DNA of 64,000 nt. It comes from Rhipicephalus microplus (lineage: Eukaryota > Arthropoda > Arachnida > Ixodida > Ixodidae). Where the stretch lies: positions 195,642,491 through 195,706,490 of the forward strand of contig NC_134702.1 in NCBI RefSeq assembly GCF_043290135.1, written 5' to 3'. Below, piece after piece: positions 21,480 to 34,167 of this stretch. The position numbers were made by a program, and so were the translations under genes. A model generated the notes under the pieces. It had not been told where the DNA came from. It saw nothing but the letters and a program-made list of their open reading frames with translations, and searched no databases. Each line of letters begins with the position of its first letter. Positions within the stretch are counted from its first letter, which is position 1.

Positions 21480-22300
21480 AATTACCATGGTTAGCATAAA
21501 AAGACTAACAAGCTTTTCACTTATGTTCTTTCATCTCTTTTTTTTGCTACTATCGCTATTTTTGAAACCTGGCTGTGCTCTCAATTCAATCGTCGGACTC
21601 TTTTTTTCCGATCTTCACCACTTTCCGCGGCCGCTGAGGTTTCGAAGCAACCAAACAGAAAGGCGGTGGCATGCCGATTGCCTTTGACAATTTATGAAAT
21701 CTGTTAGGCGGAAATACCTGGGATCTTTCGAAGAATCGATCTGGCTAGAAGTCAGCCTGCAGCGCCGGCAAAATATGTATTGGATATACATGTTTACCAC
21801 CCAGCATTTTTCCTGCATTAATTCATGATGACATATCTTCATTTGAACTTCTGATACGTTATTTTGAGCGCAGAATTATCGTTCTTCGTAATTTTAATGC
21901 ACCTAGAATTGACGGATGTACGTTTACGTTTTCTCATTATAACAGTTTCATTGAGAAAAGGCGCAGCATGTCTCGGATACCCTTGGGATTGATTCCCTAC
22001 TCCAACATAACAAAGTCGTCAATAGCACAGGCAATGCCTTAGAGCTCTCTCTGTCAAGCAGTCAACCTAATAAAGTTTTGCACTCCGACATCTTTTTTGT
22101 TCGTCCTGACAAATTACACCCACCCCTTAACAATGGATTATCTGTGTGTGCTGAAACATCAACCTACAGCAGAAAATAATTTGCTAAGTGAGGTTTCAAG
22201 AAATGTGACCGCAGGGGCTTTTATTCTTGCTTCTGAACCGTTGACTGGCGACAGTTCACCAACAAACCAAATCTTCATGACCAAGTTCAGCATTTTATGA
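21480..22300 (+). pseudogene. LINE ORF2 endonuclease, decayed
   Basis: Translation in changing frames shows 'FETWLCSQ' near 21555 (the usual ETWL motif with the catalytic glutamate), a degraded 'NFNAPRIDG' near 21890 (GDFNxPxIDW position; the leading GD is lost), and a 'GNALELSLSS' then 'PDKLHPPL' segment near 22030-22130, matching the C-terminal endonuclease layout of jockey/CR1-type elements. Several frameshifts break it. Confidence 0.5.
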
Positions 22301-22454
22301 AGCTTGTATTAGGCAGCATGCGTAGTTTTTATTTCGCAGTATAAACTTAAACAACGTAAATATCTCTACTGCGGCTCACCTGAATCTATTATTGCATTGA
22401 AGAATAAACATTGCTTTCACGAAAAAGCTAAATGATCTCCGTTCAGCGAGTGGA

Positions 22455-23460
22455 ATGAACAGCAGATTTTTCCTAGCTCTATTTAACGAATGCTTTAGAG
22501 ACCCCAGTTCTTATATTCAATTATTAGAGGAAAAAAACGATTCTGACAGGCCAGCAGAGTTTAGGAAGTATGTACAGAAATGTACTAGCAAAAGTGACGA
22601 GTCCTTCAGACTATTGGACTCGGACCGTTTTAAAGTGCATGTCATTGCTGACTGCTTTGCCACGCAGTTTCCATCTGTTTAGAGGGCCTCAAACTCAAGA
22701 ACTGTGATCACACAACAGCCAAAGGCAGTTAAACTATATGGTGGTTTGTCATTGGATGAAGCGCTCATTTGCTCATTCATTAGTCGCTTAAAACGATCCT
22801 TTTCGTGTTGCCCAGATCTCATTACTTCCGGCATACGGCATACTAAAACTATTGATACTCTATTTGCCCCAGCACCGACTACAATGTTTAATAAGTGTCC
22901 GAACACTTTCGCTTTCTCCAGGATGTGGGAGACTGCTCGGATTCGTCCAGTATTTAAGTCGGGCTCCAGAATTGATGTTCGTAATTATCGCCAGATTTTT
23001 CTACTGTGTACCACATTGAAGATCTTTTACCTGGCTCTTCACAACACACTCTATGTTAGCACAAATAATTCGTGATTCCCAATCAACGCGGCTTTCTCGC
23101 TGGCTGTTCAGTTACCAAAAATCTTGCTGGTTTCATCACTGAAATCTCCCCACCCATATTTCAGAAAGGACATGACGTGGTCTACTGTAAAATGAGCAAG
23201 GCTTTTGACGTAATCAGCCACTCACTGTTTCTTGTTACACTTGCAAACTAAGAAGTTAACTTGTCAATTATGAATTTTCTGCACATATATCTGCTAATAT
23301 ATGATGTTATCTTGCTGTAAATGGCCGAACGTCTACCTTGTATAAAGTGAGTAGTGGAGCCTCTCAAGGGCCGGTATTAGGCTCTCTCTTATTTTTGTTT
23401 TACGTTAATAACAATTCTTGTGAAGTTCGATGTTTTTTACTCTCTTATGTCAATGAAAAT
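22455..23460 (+). pseudogene. LINE ORF2 reverse transcriptase, decayed
   Basis: Recognisable RT blocks in order: 'ARIRPVFKSGSRIDVRNYR' (about 22930-22990), 'KMSKAFDVISH' (motif A, about 23190-23225) and 'GASQGPVLGSLLFLFYVNN' (motif B, about 23350-23410). At the catalytic loop the sequence reads 'YVNE' instead of 'YADD', so the active site is gone. Stops at 22679 and others, plus frameshifts, confirm a dead copy. Confidence 0.7.
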
Positions 23461-24216
23461 ATATTTGGGTGAATTCATTCAGTTAGCGACTTTCACTCTC
23501 TGCAGTGAAATTTGCGTTCTTTCTCCGAATGCCTTGACATAAACAACCTTTCCCTAAATACCTTAAAGACCAAAACCATAAAGGTATCCCGCAAAACTTT
23601 CATCGTGTCATTTCAATACTCTGCCAATAGCGCGTTTTTGTAAGGTATATGGGATAACCAATGTTCCTTTGATTTAGGGTTGCATCGTATTTGTTTCTGC
23701 TGACACTAAACATGACGCCATGCGAGGCCTTCCTTCTCCCGGCTGTGTTTGTAAAATGTCTCGAGAATTCAATTATGATACAGTAATGCACAAATTGTAC
23801 ACCGCATTATGTCTTGCTCTACTTGAGTAGGCATCTGTGATCTGAAATGGCATTGCTAAATCCATCAGTAACGCCAATGAGCGAGCACGAAAAAAATGAT
23901 AAGTATTAACAGCAATCATTTTGCGAGAAACGACTCTGTATCTCGCTTTAATACTGCTCATCACCGTCATTCCTTTACTGCCAATGAAACTGCGCTGACC
24001 TATTATTTCCTTACACGCTAGTTCATGGTTGGACATCCTGCCCTTAACTTCTAGGTTGCATTATTTTCAAATTTTGAGTAGATTACCCGAAAAGATTCAT
24101 CCGTTTCATATATTAGCCAACTTCTTCCAACACTCTACCATTCAGAGATTATAAAGTCTATTTATTGTTAACCTTTTTGATCTTGATATTTTTGTAGTCC
24201 ACTGCAGTTTTGTGCT

Positions 24217-24990
24217 GTCTTGATATAGATTTTACCTGTTGTATATTCTTCCTTTTGCGTCTTTCAGGAAGCCTTCCGCATTGTTTGTGTGTATTCCACA
24301 TGATCTTTTTACTCCTATCCTATTAATCTCATCTTCTCTTGTTATTCTTCCTATTCTGCATTGATGGATCTCTTTTTGCGCGATTTGCTCTTTTTATTTC
24401 ATTTCTTTATCTGAAGACCGTCTCTATTGTGTAGTTTATTGTTTTACTTTTGCGTACGCCCCGCACAAAGACCTTATGTTTGCTCCTGAATGAATGATAG
24501 GTTGTATATTACAATAATAATAGTAATAATAAAATATTAAGATTGTATGTTGTTGTGTTCCAATTTTGCTGACGAATTCAAGGTATGACACACTCACTTC
24601 TCTTTGCGGCGCCTTGATATAGTTCTTTGGAATTTGTAGAATACTCCTTTTGTGTCTTTCAGGAAGCCTTCCGCATTGTTTGTGTATATTCCACAAAATT
24701 TTCACTCCTTTTTATTAGTCTCAGCTTGTTTTGTTATTATTACCACTGTGCAATGATGTCTTTTTATGTGTGATTTTCTCTTTTTCTTTCATTTCTTTAC
24801 CTGAAGACTGTCTGTATTGTACAGTTTATTGTTATTCTTTTGCTTGCACCTGCGCAAAGACCTTATCGTTGTTCGTGAATGATTGATAGATTGATTATTA
24901 CATTACTATTATTACTAAAATATTTATTTATATATGTTGTTGTGTTCCATTTTTGCTGTCTGGTCCAAGGTATGTTACACTCGCTTCTTT
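24217..24990. repeat. Tandem duplication, two copies of about 390 bp
   Basis: The phrase CAGGAAGCCTTCCGCATTG occurs at 24265 and 24660 (395 bases apart), and GTTGTTGTGTTCC near 24549 and 24937. Sequence before and after the internal TAA-type tail is shared. That points to duplication after insertion rather than two separate LINE ends. The copies differ by many substitutions and small indels. Confidence 0.8.
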
Positions 24991-25161
24991 AATCGAGGAG
25001 ATCTCAGCCACAGATGCTTCAAGCACCCCTTGCAGACAGCCGGAAGGTATGAGGGATCCCCTTAAAGTGAGAGCAGAAAGCCGAGGGAGAAGTAGTAAAG
25101 CTAACACAATCCGCATAAGGAAACAGGTGCCTTTGATTTCTTCCTGGCACAAAATTGTCAA
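24928..25161 (-). other. Unrecognised minus-strand open frame with signal-peptide-like start
   Basis: From an internal ATG at 25116 the frame starts with a basic residue, then a run of Val/Leu/Ala hydrophobics ('MRIVLALLLLPRLSALTLRG'), which resembles a secretion signal. About 40 ordinary residues follow before the frame enters the duplicated 390-bp unit. It could be a first exon of a small secreted protein, but it overlaps a LINE 3' region on the other strand and has no supporting motif, so chance is the likelier explanation. Confidence 0.2.
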
Positions 25162-28100
25162 ACTGAAGTGCTACGTCCATTTCATTTCGACATATTATCA
25201 ATCAGTTGTACAGGATGCAGGTATCTTAAGTTTGTTCTTAGCAATGTTTCCTTTTTAAACATTAAATGATCTCGGAAAAAGCGTGCTCGTTAGCATGTGT
25301 CGCAGAAATATACGTCAAACGCATCCCACTCACTTTGAGGTGTCGGCATAACATGACTGTGCTCTATCACACTGCGTGATCGTTTGGCGCCGAAGCATAT
25401 AAAAATATCATTAGGGTGCTTTAATAGGATATCGTGTGCCTCCAAAAAAAGGGCTTTTAAAGCTTATTTTGCATATTTGACTTCATAGAGAAGACTTGCC
25501 AATACCACCACTGGGTGTAGCGAATTCATTGTGCTGGCTTACAGGTGAAAGTAAGTGCTTGTAGACTCAATGAACGGCTGCTTTACTGCATTCCTTGGGG
25601 TGAACAGAACAATAGCGTTAATATAGTCGTTTATATTGATCTATCGCCAGAACCGTATGAGTTCTTTTCTTTGCTGAAGGATCAGTGTTAAAAGTATCGT
25701 GGTGAATGAAACACACCTAATAGATTACTTATATGATAACAATGAACAGGTCAAGACCATGTCTGTAATGCCTTAAAGTTCATTATCATCTGAAAGGCGC
25801 AACTTAGAGTGACGCGATCGGTAAAGTGAAGAGGACCGGGTGTTCGTAATCACCTGAGGTAACGTTACCAGGCTGTATATCAGATGTCCCGGTCACGTGT
25901 CAAAAAGGATGGAGGTGACAAACGAAATCCCTAACTTCATACTTCAAGCTACAGGAACTCTAAAATACAGGTACTTCCAAAATTAAACAAGAAAGAGTTG
26001 CAAAATCAGAAGCGAACGGCAAGGGTGGGAAATCGGTATTAAACCAGGGCTCGCAGAGTGACTCATCGTCTATCGCTGATCGAGTTGTCGAGGGCTGTTC
26101 CGGAGTGTTTGAGGGGAGATGATGACGCCGAGGAAAAGGCGAGAAGGTAGGTTCGCAGGTTCTCCCAATGTCTCACATCGAGGCTGTAGCGGGGGAATGC
26201 CAGCTGAATAAATCTTGCTTCGGAGACGCCTCCACTAAAGGAGCTAGCCCAGCTTTGAGTGGCCCTTCAGCCTCGAAAACTATTTTATTCCTCTGACGGA
26301 ACCCGACTCGTATGTATGGACGTTACTGGTGGGGAGGTCATTCTCGCCAGCGTTGGCAAATCGGCCCGCACACTTTTCTGTTGACTGTTTGCTGCCCCCA
26401 AAACAGGCTGCACGAGCGTGTTTGACCTCTTGTCCTCAGAGGTGAGAAGATGAGTGGAACCGCGTTCGCTGGTCGTCGCATGAACCACGCAGGGCGAACA
26501 AGGGCGTGCACTGTAACGGCTTAGTGGGTTACGACTGCATCACTGCCAAATTTATCTGCTTGCACCTAAAAAGCAAGAAATGAGAAAATATATTTTAAAG
26601 GGCAAATGTAAATAGTAATCTTATTGACAACAACGTTATGCATGAAGACCGAGCGAAATGTTTCACTTCTTTTATAATAATTGTGCACATACTTTAAAAC
26701 TATGTAAAAATTTTTTTTCAGAGTAGTACCACTCAAGGGAACTGTAGATGCGCTTCGCTGTGTAATTCGCGCAGACGCAATATCCCCCAGAAATCAGCTA
26801 GATTGATAGCACGTCCTGAACATTCAATGTGTCGATAAGCGTAACTGCCAGGTTTACGTGTGTTTTGTGTATAGGGATATAAAGACTGCACAATCCATTG
26901 GTTTTCTCCGTGGGTAGCGACCTCATGTCCGCGACCTCAATTGATTGGTTAAAATAATATTAGAAGCACAAACTCTGTTTGAAGACTTTAGTATACGGAC
27001 AAAGAGATACCAGATGGCTCACCACCACACAAGCGAACCAGCCTGCTACTCTATATCAAGGTCTTTAAATATTCTATTACTTCATCTTTTTCGAACGTTG
27101 TGAAAGCCTGAAATAAATGTTGCAAAAATCAACAAGATTTGGGCTATAGTTTTTTTATATCATTTGTTCTGGCGCATGTAAATGCGGTACAATAGGCTCA
27201 TGTCGGCTCTTTCATCCTCGTCTTTGTTAGCTCTGAAAGAATTCCAAAAAGTAAACATTATCGACTCTCGAGGATCATTCGTAGAATTCTGCCGCTACGT
27301 TTTAGTAGCTACGCTACCATATCTTAGACAGTCTAAAGAATCTCGAAAACTTGACACCTTATGACCCCAAAGTATCGTACCTTGAAACTTAGCCAAAACC
27401 TCTGCGTGGCTACGCCGGGTTCTTATTGCCAGTCTTAGAAATGCTGCGCCACGGTATCCACCCACAGCTCCATTACGCTTCAATGTGGCACTTTCATTCT
27501 TCCAAACTGGCGCGTAGGCATTCGTCATGGCTTTTGTCAGCGGTGCCATTCTTTGCAAGAATATATAAAATACATTCACCCCTCTTTCCTCGGCAAATAG
27601 AGTTGCGGCATTGGCGGACGTCTATGGAAGACCCACGTGCCTGGCCTGCATCAATGCGTTGCGGCTGATGTCATAATTGCAATTTCAGCGGGCGGGCACT
27701 AGCTTGCGATTGTTCACAATCACGAGGCCCAGAGACAAACTTAAAGCAGTGAAATGCGAGTACAGCTGATTAAGTCACGGCTCAAGTTCCGGAAGTGCAT
27801 GGTGCTCTCTGTGGTTTTGTGCTGCGAGAAGCAGGTTGATTATTCGTTTGTTTAGCGATATGCAGGGGCACACCTTACAATCAAGTATCCAAGCCCTGTT
27901 TCAAATCTATTCTCAAGCACGTTAACACCATATACAAATTACTTCACGAAGAAGGCCTTCATACCACGAATGAAATGTTCAAAATTAACGATATGCGCAA
28001 GTTCTAAATGGGGCCTACTTCGTATCAACTTTCGCAGAAAGACAACGGTTTATTTCGAGGTACTAAGACCCGCAGCGCTACATTTACCAAAGCGGCGCAT

Positions 28101-30983
28101 TTTTCCCCACCTTGCTTCACAATGTCTTCCTAATTAAAACAATATCAGTTACATTAGGCAGGTGAAGGACTGATATATTGCAAGGGTTTTTAGGATAACA
28201 TAGCTGGTTGGAGTAATGGATCACGCTGGAGCAATAGATCACGCTGGTGTTCACCATAGAGGCAGGCGTGTCCCCCATACAACGTGCATGCGTGTGGACA
28301 TTGAAAGAAACGCATTCTGTAAGCGTGAGTTTCATGATGGAATGAGATTCGCGAACACAGGCCACAAGTAATTATAATGTCAAGAGGAAGTTCTGTCGTC
28401 GAATAGGAAGTTTTTTGTAGCAGTAATTTGTTGTAATATGCAATACTACGGTGTATTAAAAAAACTTACCTCGCCTTGCAAGGCGCTCGCGTTGTCTAGC
28501 GTAGCAAGTTCGGTTCATGAGTAACGTTAATGTGATTCGAAACGGTAGACAGTAGACACGCTAAGACATTTTTCTACTAAGTACATCTTCAGGAACGCAG
28601 ATTTATAATGCTGATAGAGGAGAGTAAAAGATTCAAGCTACACTCGAAGACAAGGACAGGATGACGCACATGACTTTTTCTCGAGAGTTCCAGCTTTCCT
28701 AGTACAATGCTTCAATTTATTGGACGCGGCAACTCTCTTTACTGATTACTATATTCTCGTCGAAGAGCTGTGCTTCTCGAAAAGAGAGTAAACATGTCTC
28801 TTCAAAGAAAGTCACATAGGTGACAAGTCAGTGTTTGCCCAGAAGATTAATACCTGCACTTTGTTCTTGCTATTATACTGCAGAAGAAAGCTCTCGGGCA
28901 CTTACTTTCATTCTCAATAGCATACAATCCTCAAAACAAGGCAGTCCAACGTCTACAGTTAAAGACTAATGTCTGTGAACCGATCACCTAAACGACCAGA
29001 GTGAATGACGCTTCCATGGCAGAAGTAGTGAGACAAATAGAGCCAAATTGAAGCCATCGAGCATATTGACTTTGTTTTTGTTTCCTTGCGGTAAAAGTTT
29101 GGTGTCACATTCAGATACCCAAATTATAGAAAATGTACCCCCACCCCTCCAACTTTTATCACTTTACACGCCAAATGTAGTCGTGATGGCATTGAATTGG
29201 TAGTCTAGACAACTCATGGGGCAAAACAAAAATATTGTCACGTTACAATGGCGTCATCCCTTAATCAGGACATTTAAAATAGATGAAAATTTCTCGCACA
29301 CATTTAAACTGTCTGTTTTACTTAAAATAATGCTTTGAGAAACTGGGTTTGAGGGCAGACACTCAGTCATTACAGGTAGATTTCTTTTATTTCAGTTGTT
29401 TTGTCTCCCGCATCATAGTTTTGTTATAGGCGTGTTGTGGGTGAACAGAATGAGGAGGTAGCCTTTCAAAGGAGTGACATGTCTTTTGAACGCTCGTAAA
29501 TTGCTATATTCAAGTTATGTTCTCTGTTCCAAGATTGACCACTATTTAATATATTTTGAGAGATCTCGCACATTAGGATAACCACTTTTGTGTGAAGCCA
29601 AGACTACACATAAAAGTCTAGAGTGTGGGCTCTGTGGCTGTGCGCGTATTTTATGTCACACAAGTACGTGTACTATACCGGCGAATCTATGGTAGCTCAA
29701 GTCCCGTCGCAAAATTGCCACTCATGACGTACCTTTTATAGTTGTATCACACAGATGTCCTTTTCAACCAAACAAAGTCACAGAAGCGTGCGCGTGCTGG
29801 GGGTGCTTCTGTGTTGAAGGATAAACCGTGTAGTTATAGAACGCCAAAACAAAAAAAAATATCTCTAGTTCGGGGTATACGCACTGCTTCACAGTCTGTA
29901 GCCTGAAACTTAAGTGAAGCTTATAGATTGCACCGCTTTGTGGGGGGGGGGGGGGGGGGGGGCTTGCGGAATGGTTGCATAATGAGACCTAGAAAAACAT
30001 GCAGCAGACAAGCTAAGCAGAGTAAAATATTTTTAAGCGGTGATAATTGAAATAGGCTGGTATAAAACAATTACTTTTTAATACAGAGTAATTACTTTAT
30101 TCCATGGTGAGGATATATTTCACTTTGATTGTACAACCAAGTAGTCATTCCCTGTACGGAAATCGATGGTTTTACGAGGCATTGTGTTGTCGGGTAGAAG
30201 CATGAAGAAAAATCGAAATGGAATAGCAGCGACCGAAATGAAATGGGTTAAAACATTAGAAAAATTGGTGTTTTCACTATCGCAAGCTACCGTACCGTAG
30301 GTTTCTTGGCAGAATTCTAAAACGGACGTAAGGTCATTTCACTGGGCCACATAGTTGTGCACAAGGTTAACTGGCGGTAGCAGAAACGTCAGTTTTTTTT
30401 TAATGTTCTCAACCTTTTAGCTCCGGCCTGCGCCGTTTCACTTCACTTGCTTTTCGTTCTTCCGTACTCTTGACAATACTAGAAAATTGACCGCCTTTTC
30501 TGTGAATTGCTTTCGTGACCCGTCAAGACCTGCATGAACTATTAGCCTCTTAACCACAAGAAATGATCTTGGCCGCTGATGTGATTGCCCCCAACAATTT
30601 TGCACTAAAACCTATATCACCCGTAAGCCAATACGTACTATGCAGGGTGCTGAAGCAGCAAATGGTGTACGCGCAAAAAGCGAATGTAAAGGCCCCGAAG
30701 GGTTTACGAGAGATTATTTGCGGCATCAGGCCATCCTTATTCCTCATTAGCACCCGTGGCCCCGAGTACAAGCTGTCACTCTCCCATGTCCCACATCATT
30801 CGTTTAGCAGCGCAGGCGTGAGTCAACCGCAGTCCCTGTCGGTTGGAAGTGAACAAATGACACGTCAGTCTCTGGAAGACATCTGTGGTTGCCCTGCTAA
30901 CGCGAATCGGTTGTTGTGCGAGCGCTGTGCCGTAGGCGACCACGTCGTTTGTCTGTGGTTCTGACGATTATTTTTTTATCACT
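24991..30983. other. Long non-coding interval
   Basis: About 6 kb without a recognised gene. It contains a GC-richer unassigned block (26030-26540), a two-copy 18-bp repeat near 28210-28245 (GGAGYAATRGATCACGCT), and a poly-G run at 29942-29962. An open frame at 30563-30964 (+, 133 codons) has no recognised domain. It lies upstream of the LINE end at 31000 and may be older LINE sequence. Confidence 0.5.
29942..29962 (+). repeat. Homopolymer G21
   Basis: 21 consecutive G bases, able to form a G-quadruplex and liable to sequencing error in length. Confidence 0.9.
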
Positions 30984-31265
30984 ATGTCGTTTTCATGCGG
31001 TGTCTGTTCCCAATTGGCTTCAGCTCACAGTGCCCTCGCTCCGGGAGAACGTGCGAAGAGCACATGCTTTGGTGGTGTCCTTCGTTTAGGGACCTCCCAG
31101 AGCAGAAATGGAGCTCGGTGCTCAGGAACTCGAAATATCAGCATCAACTTTGGGCTGTCCGGAGAGCCTGCGATGCGGCAGTTAGGCTAGGTATGACTGC
31201 CCCCCCTCCCATGTGGGAGCTGCCCACGGTGTCGCCCTAAGGGGTGACACTTCTTCGGATGTTTA
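30984..31265 (+). pseudogene. 5'-truncated LINE, ORF2 C-terminus
   Basis: The frame ending at the TAA at 31238-31240 reads 'EEHMLWWCPSFRDLP', then a helical stretch and 'MWELPTVSP'. The H-X4-C part of the C-terminal zinc finger (HMLWWC) followed by this tail is typical of RNase H-bearing LINE ORF2 ends. The stop is followed within 30 bases by AAATAAAAATTT, a likely 3' end. Only the last ~80 residues can be recognised. No RT or RNase H core is left upstream. Confidence 0.6.
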
Positions 31266-32770
31266 AATAAAAATTTACGTGTTGTACCTGTGATTTTCTG
31301 TAGAACTTAAAATAAAAATTATTACTCCTACAAGATGAAACGAGTTGAAGCAAAATTTGGGTAATAAAATTCGCTTTGTTGTCCAGAGAATGTGTACTGT
31401 ACCTACTCAAAGCCGCAGTAGCATTTATCGAGCAGAAAGAAACAAAGAAAGTAGTGCATCGTGAAATATTCTGTTTTCCACGAATGCAATCGCCGAGAAA
31501 CCTCAATATTGGCACCGGTGACCTGCCAGTCTTCATCAACATCAGCTGCTTGGAAGAAAAAAAGTGCGATTTGAAACTGTACGTAAAACCATTGGCCCCT
31601 TTCCTAAATTTTATTGCATGCAAGGTCGGTGTTTCGGCTGCCTGATATTGTTGATACGATAACGCTGAAGATCGCGTACCGTAACACCACTCCCGTCGGC
31701 GTCTACAGAGGAAGCCGTTCTTCGCGCTTTGCCTGGGTAAAAGACACGTTCAAGTATCCTACCCTGTTGACTGTGCAAAAAACAGCGTTCTTGGACGAGT
31801 AAAGCTTGCGCTTCACCAACTTGGATTAACGAACGTCAGAGGCCCACTCATGAGCGATCGGTGCCGAGATTTCTGTTCCCCATCGTTTCCTTCGTGTCAA
31901 ATAAAAAAAAATTAACGTTAGCGTCTCTAGAAATTTCTCGCATCTCTAAAAGAATAAAAAAGAATGATGCCAACCAAGTATGCACTGAAATTCAGGAAAT
32001 GGTCCTTGCTTTGCGTTGTTTCAATCGCCCAGTAGCTGCTCGGCCGTACCTTATTTTTTTTTTCTCAAATAAATCTCAATGCTTCAGAGAAGCTTTGTAT
32101 TTTTTTACTTAAAAACATTTTATTCATTTCCTTCCAAATAAATGCATGATTTCTTCCATGCTGGTCTTGCGAAAAAATACATCTTGGATGCACTTGCGAA
32201 ACCAAAGCCGAAATCACAAGAAAACGGTCTACTTGGTGCACTAACACATGTTAAAAGCTCCGCCCACGTGGCTTCGGCTGGCTGCAAAAGAAAGTTGCCG
32301 CCGAGTATAGGTTTCACTACCGTAGCTCCAGTAATAATGTGGCATCTGTGATCTCCACCAAACATACCCTGACTGTCAGGGTGAGGGCCACCGGCGTAAA
32401 AGTGAGGCCGTGGTGTTCACTGTGTCGATATTTAGCATCATTCCTGGGTACACTGAATGTGCACGTTCACCTTTGCTGTTTTGAACTTGGGTTCACAATG
32501 TAAAAACGGTGTCGGATTGGTCATGATTGCATTGAATCGATCCCAGAGTTCAATCCAGCGCTGCTGCGGATGAGGCTAACCGTACCCCGCAGCCAGTGGT
32601 CGCGTTGCAGGTATTCGTGACCTTACGATGTACTACTGGCGTAGTTAGGGAGTGAAAACTTGCACAACGTCCAAGGCATGTAATACTGCACCATGAATAA
32701 AAGTACGTACTAATGTGCTGTTTTATTTACGGGTTTATTTGCCGAGACCTCCGGCAGAAAGAGACGCGTC
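31266..32770. other. Non-coding interval
   Basis: AT-rich, with short frames only (longest 128 codons antisense at 31237-31623, low complexity and no motif). A GC-richer patch at 32130-32360 is unassigned. Confidence 0.45.
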
Positions 32771-32771
32771 G

Positions 32772-32950
32772 ATTGATTGATTGATTGATTGATCGATTTA
32801 TATATGTAGGGTTTAATGTCCCAAAACCACCATATGCTTATGAGAGACGCCGTAGTAGAGTGTTGCGGAAATTTCGACCACCTGGGGCTCTTTAGCTTGC
32901 ACCTAAATTTGAGCACACGGGCCTACAACATGAAAGAGATGCGTTCCTGC
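32772..32950 (-). mobile_element. Ruka-type tRNA-derived SINE, 5'-truncated
   Basis: It starts with GATT units (the tail read backwards) and continues with the body phrases TGTCCCAAAACCACCATATG, GAGACGCCGTAGTA and CCACCTGGGG, matching the full copy at 51183-51421 in antisense. The tRNA head is missing. It moves only with LINE enzymes. Confidence 0.8.
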
Positions 32951-33540
32951 ACACACCCTATAGAAATTGATTCTGAGGATTTTAGGAAGACGCCAGGCAA
33001 TTTCTTTTGAGTCATCGGGATGACTCAAAAGGATGCCTCTGGATGACGCACCACTTGAATTTACCTTGTCTGACAGGAAAACATTGTCTTTCATTGCGAA
33101 GTATACGTACCTTGCACCAGGTCCGCTGTTGCTGTCTGTGTCGAACGCCACTGCTGCCACCATAAGCTCTCGTTCTGGTTTATTCATGGTCTCTCGAGAA
33201 CGTAACCTTAAGAGTAGCGTTACGCACGCAGCATCTTGTTTCTGGCGTACGCGCGCATCGCTGGAAGGGATACGTTACGCACTGCACATGCGCAGTTCTC
33301 TCCCGTGGCAGTGTTGCGTACGTGGGCTCGTAACGTGTGTCTAATTACTCGCCTTAGCAGACGCCCAAAAAGGCGTGGCTTTTGCTCTGAAGCATTTAGA
33401 GAGGAAAAAAATCGCGCTTAGCATGACCGCTACCGCATCCCATAAACCAGCTGTCCGAAAACCTGCGCGGGCTCGTATCACTGCCCATTTTATCTCCAGC
33501 CACTTTCTCGCCTCCAGCGACAAATCTCGACGCTGCATTC
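32951..33540. other. Spacer between two SINE copies, with a perfect hairpin
   Basis: GC-richer DNA with an unrecognised 103-codon frame (33033-33344, +). It carries a perfect 28-bp palindrome at 33004-33031. No known domain. Confidence 0.4.
33004..33031. repeat. Perfect inverted repeat, 13-bp arms, 2-base loop
   Basis: Arms CTTTTGAGTCATC (33004-33016) and GATGACTCAAAAG (33019-33031) with GG between them. The core TGAGTCA/TGACTCA also forms two AP-1-like sites in opposite orientation. Confidence 0.85.
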
Positions 33541-33788
33541 GATTGATTGAGTGACTGATATGTGGGTTTTGACGTCCCAAAACCACGATTTGAGTATGAG
33601 AAACGCCGTAGATGAGGGCTACGGAAATTCGGACCGCCTGGGATTCTTTACCATGCGCTCAAATCTGACCAAAGAGGCCTACAGCCTCTTCGCCTCCATC
33701 GAAAATGCAGCTGCCACAGCCGGAATTCGATCCTGCGACCTCCAGGTTAGCAGCCGAGTACCTCAGCCACTAGAACACCGCGGCGGCG
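33541..33788 (-). mobile_element. Ruka-type SINE, full length
   Basis: Antisense copy with GATT tail units, the body (ACGTCCCAAAACCACGATT..., ...CGCCTGGGATTCTTTA...), and a complete tRNA-like head at the right end (GAATTCGATCCTGCGACC is the B box region; CCACTAGAACACCGCGGCGG is the head start). It diverges from the 51-kb copy by numerous substitutions. Confidence 0.8.
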
Positions 33789-34167
33789 CTTTATGCGGCA
33801 TTCGTCAAGCGTCAAGCGCTGCGGATAAGAGCTGGTCGGCCTGACAACTGTAAGATATGCATCGCAAGAAGCATAGCTGACTGCGTCACGGAAAAGGAAA
33901 GGTAGTGCCAACTACAACCCTGCACAGACCTGATTTTTCGGCTCAGGCATGCTTTATGAAAACCGATCCCTGCCTGCGGTTTCCAAGCCCTAGGGTGGCC
34001 TGCGCCTGACCATTCAGTACTGAACCTAAACACGACGCACGTGTTCATTTTCAGGCCCCGAATGGGCCCGCTAGAAGTTATTAGTTGTTAATGATTATTA
34101 TAGATGGCTTGCATCGGCAGCAGGTCATCTTACGGAAAAGCGGGTGTCTACATGATTCGAATTGTTG

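Larger units (their letters stand above)
20670..24990 (+). mobile_element. Decayed LINE (CR1/jockey-like) with duplicated 3' region
   Basis: Fragments in the correct LINE order lie on the plus strand: an ORF1-like coiled coil (20670-20817), an ORF1-like strand 'FITKLSLDTTAAG' near 21195, endonuclease pieces (21545-22130), RT pieces (22455-23460) and an A/T-rich 3' region with TAA-type tails (24510-24540 and 24895-24920). Many stops and frameshifts mean no protein can be made. The clade call rests on the RT motif wording and the 3' layout and is tentative. Confidence 0.6.

Noticed and set aside
33532..33804. Target duplication GCATTCG around the SINE at 33541-33788
   Set aside because: The right copy is not adjacent to the SINE head (several extra bases between), so it may be chance.
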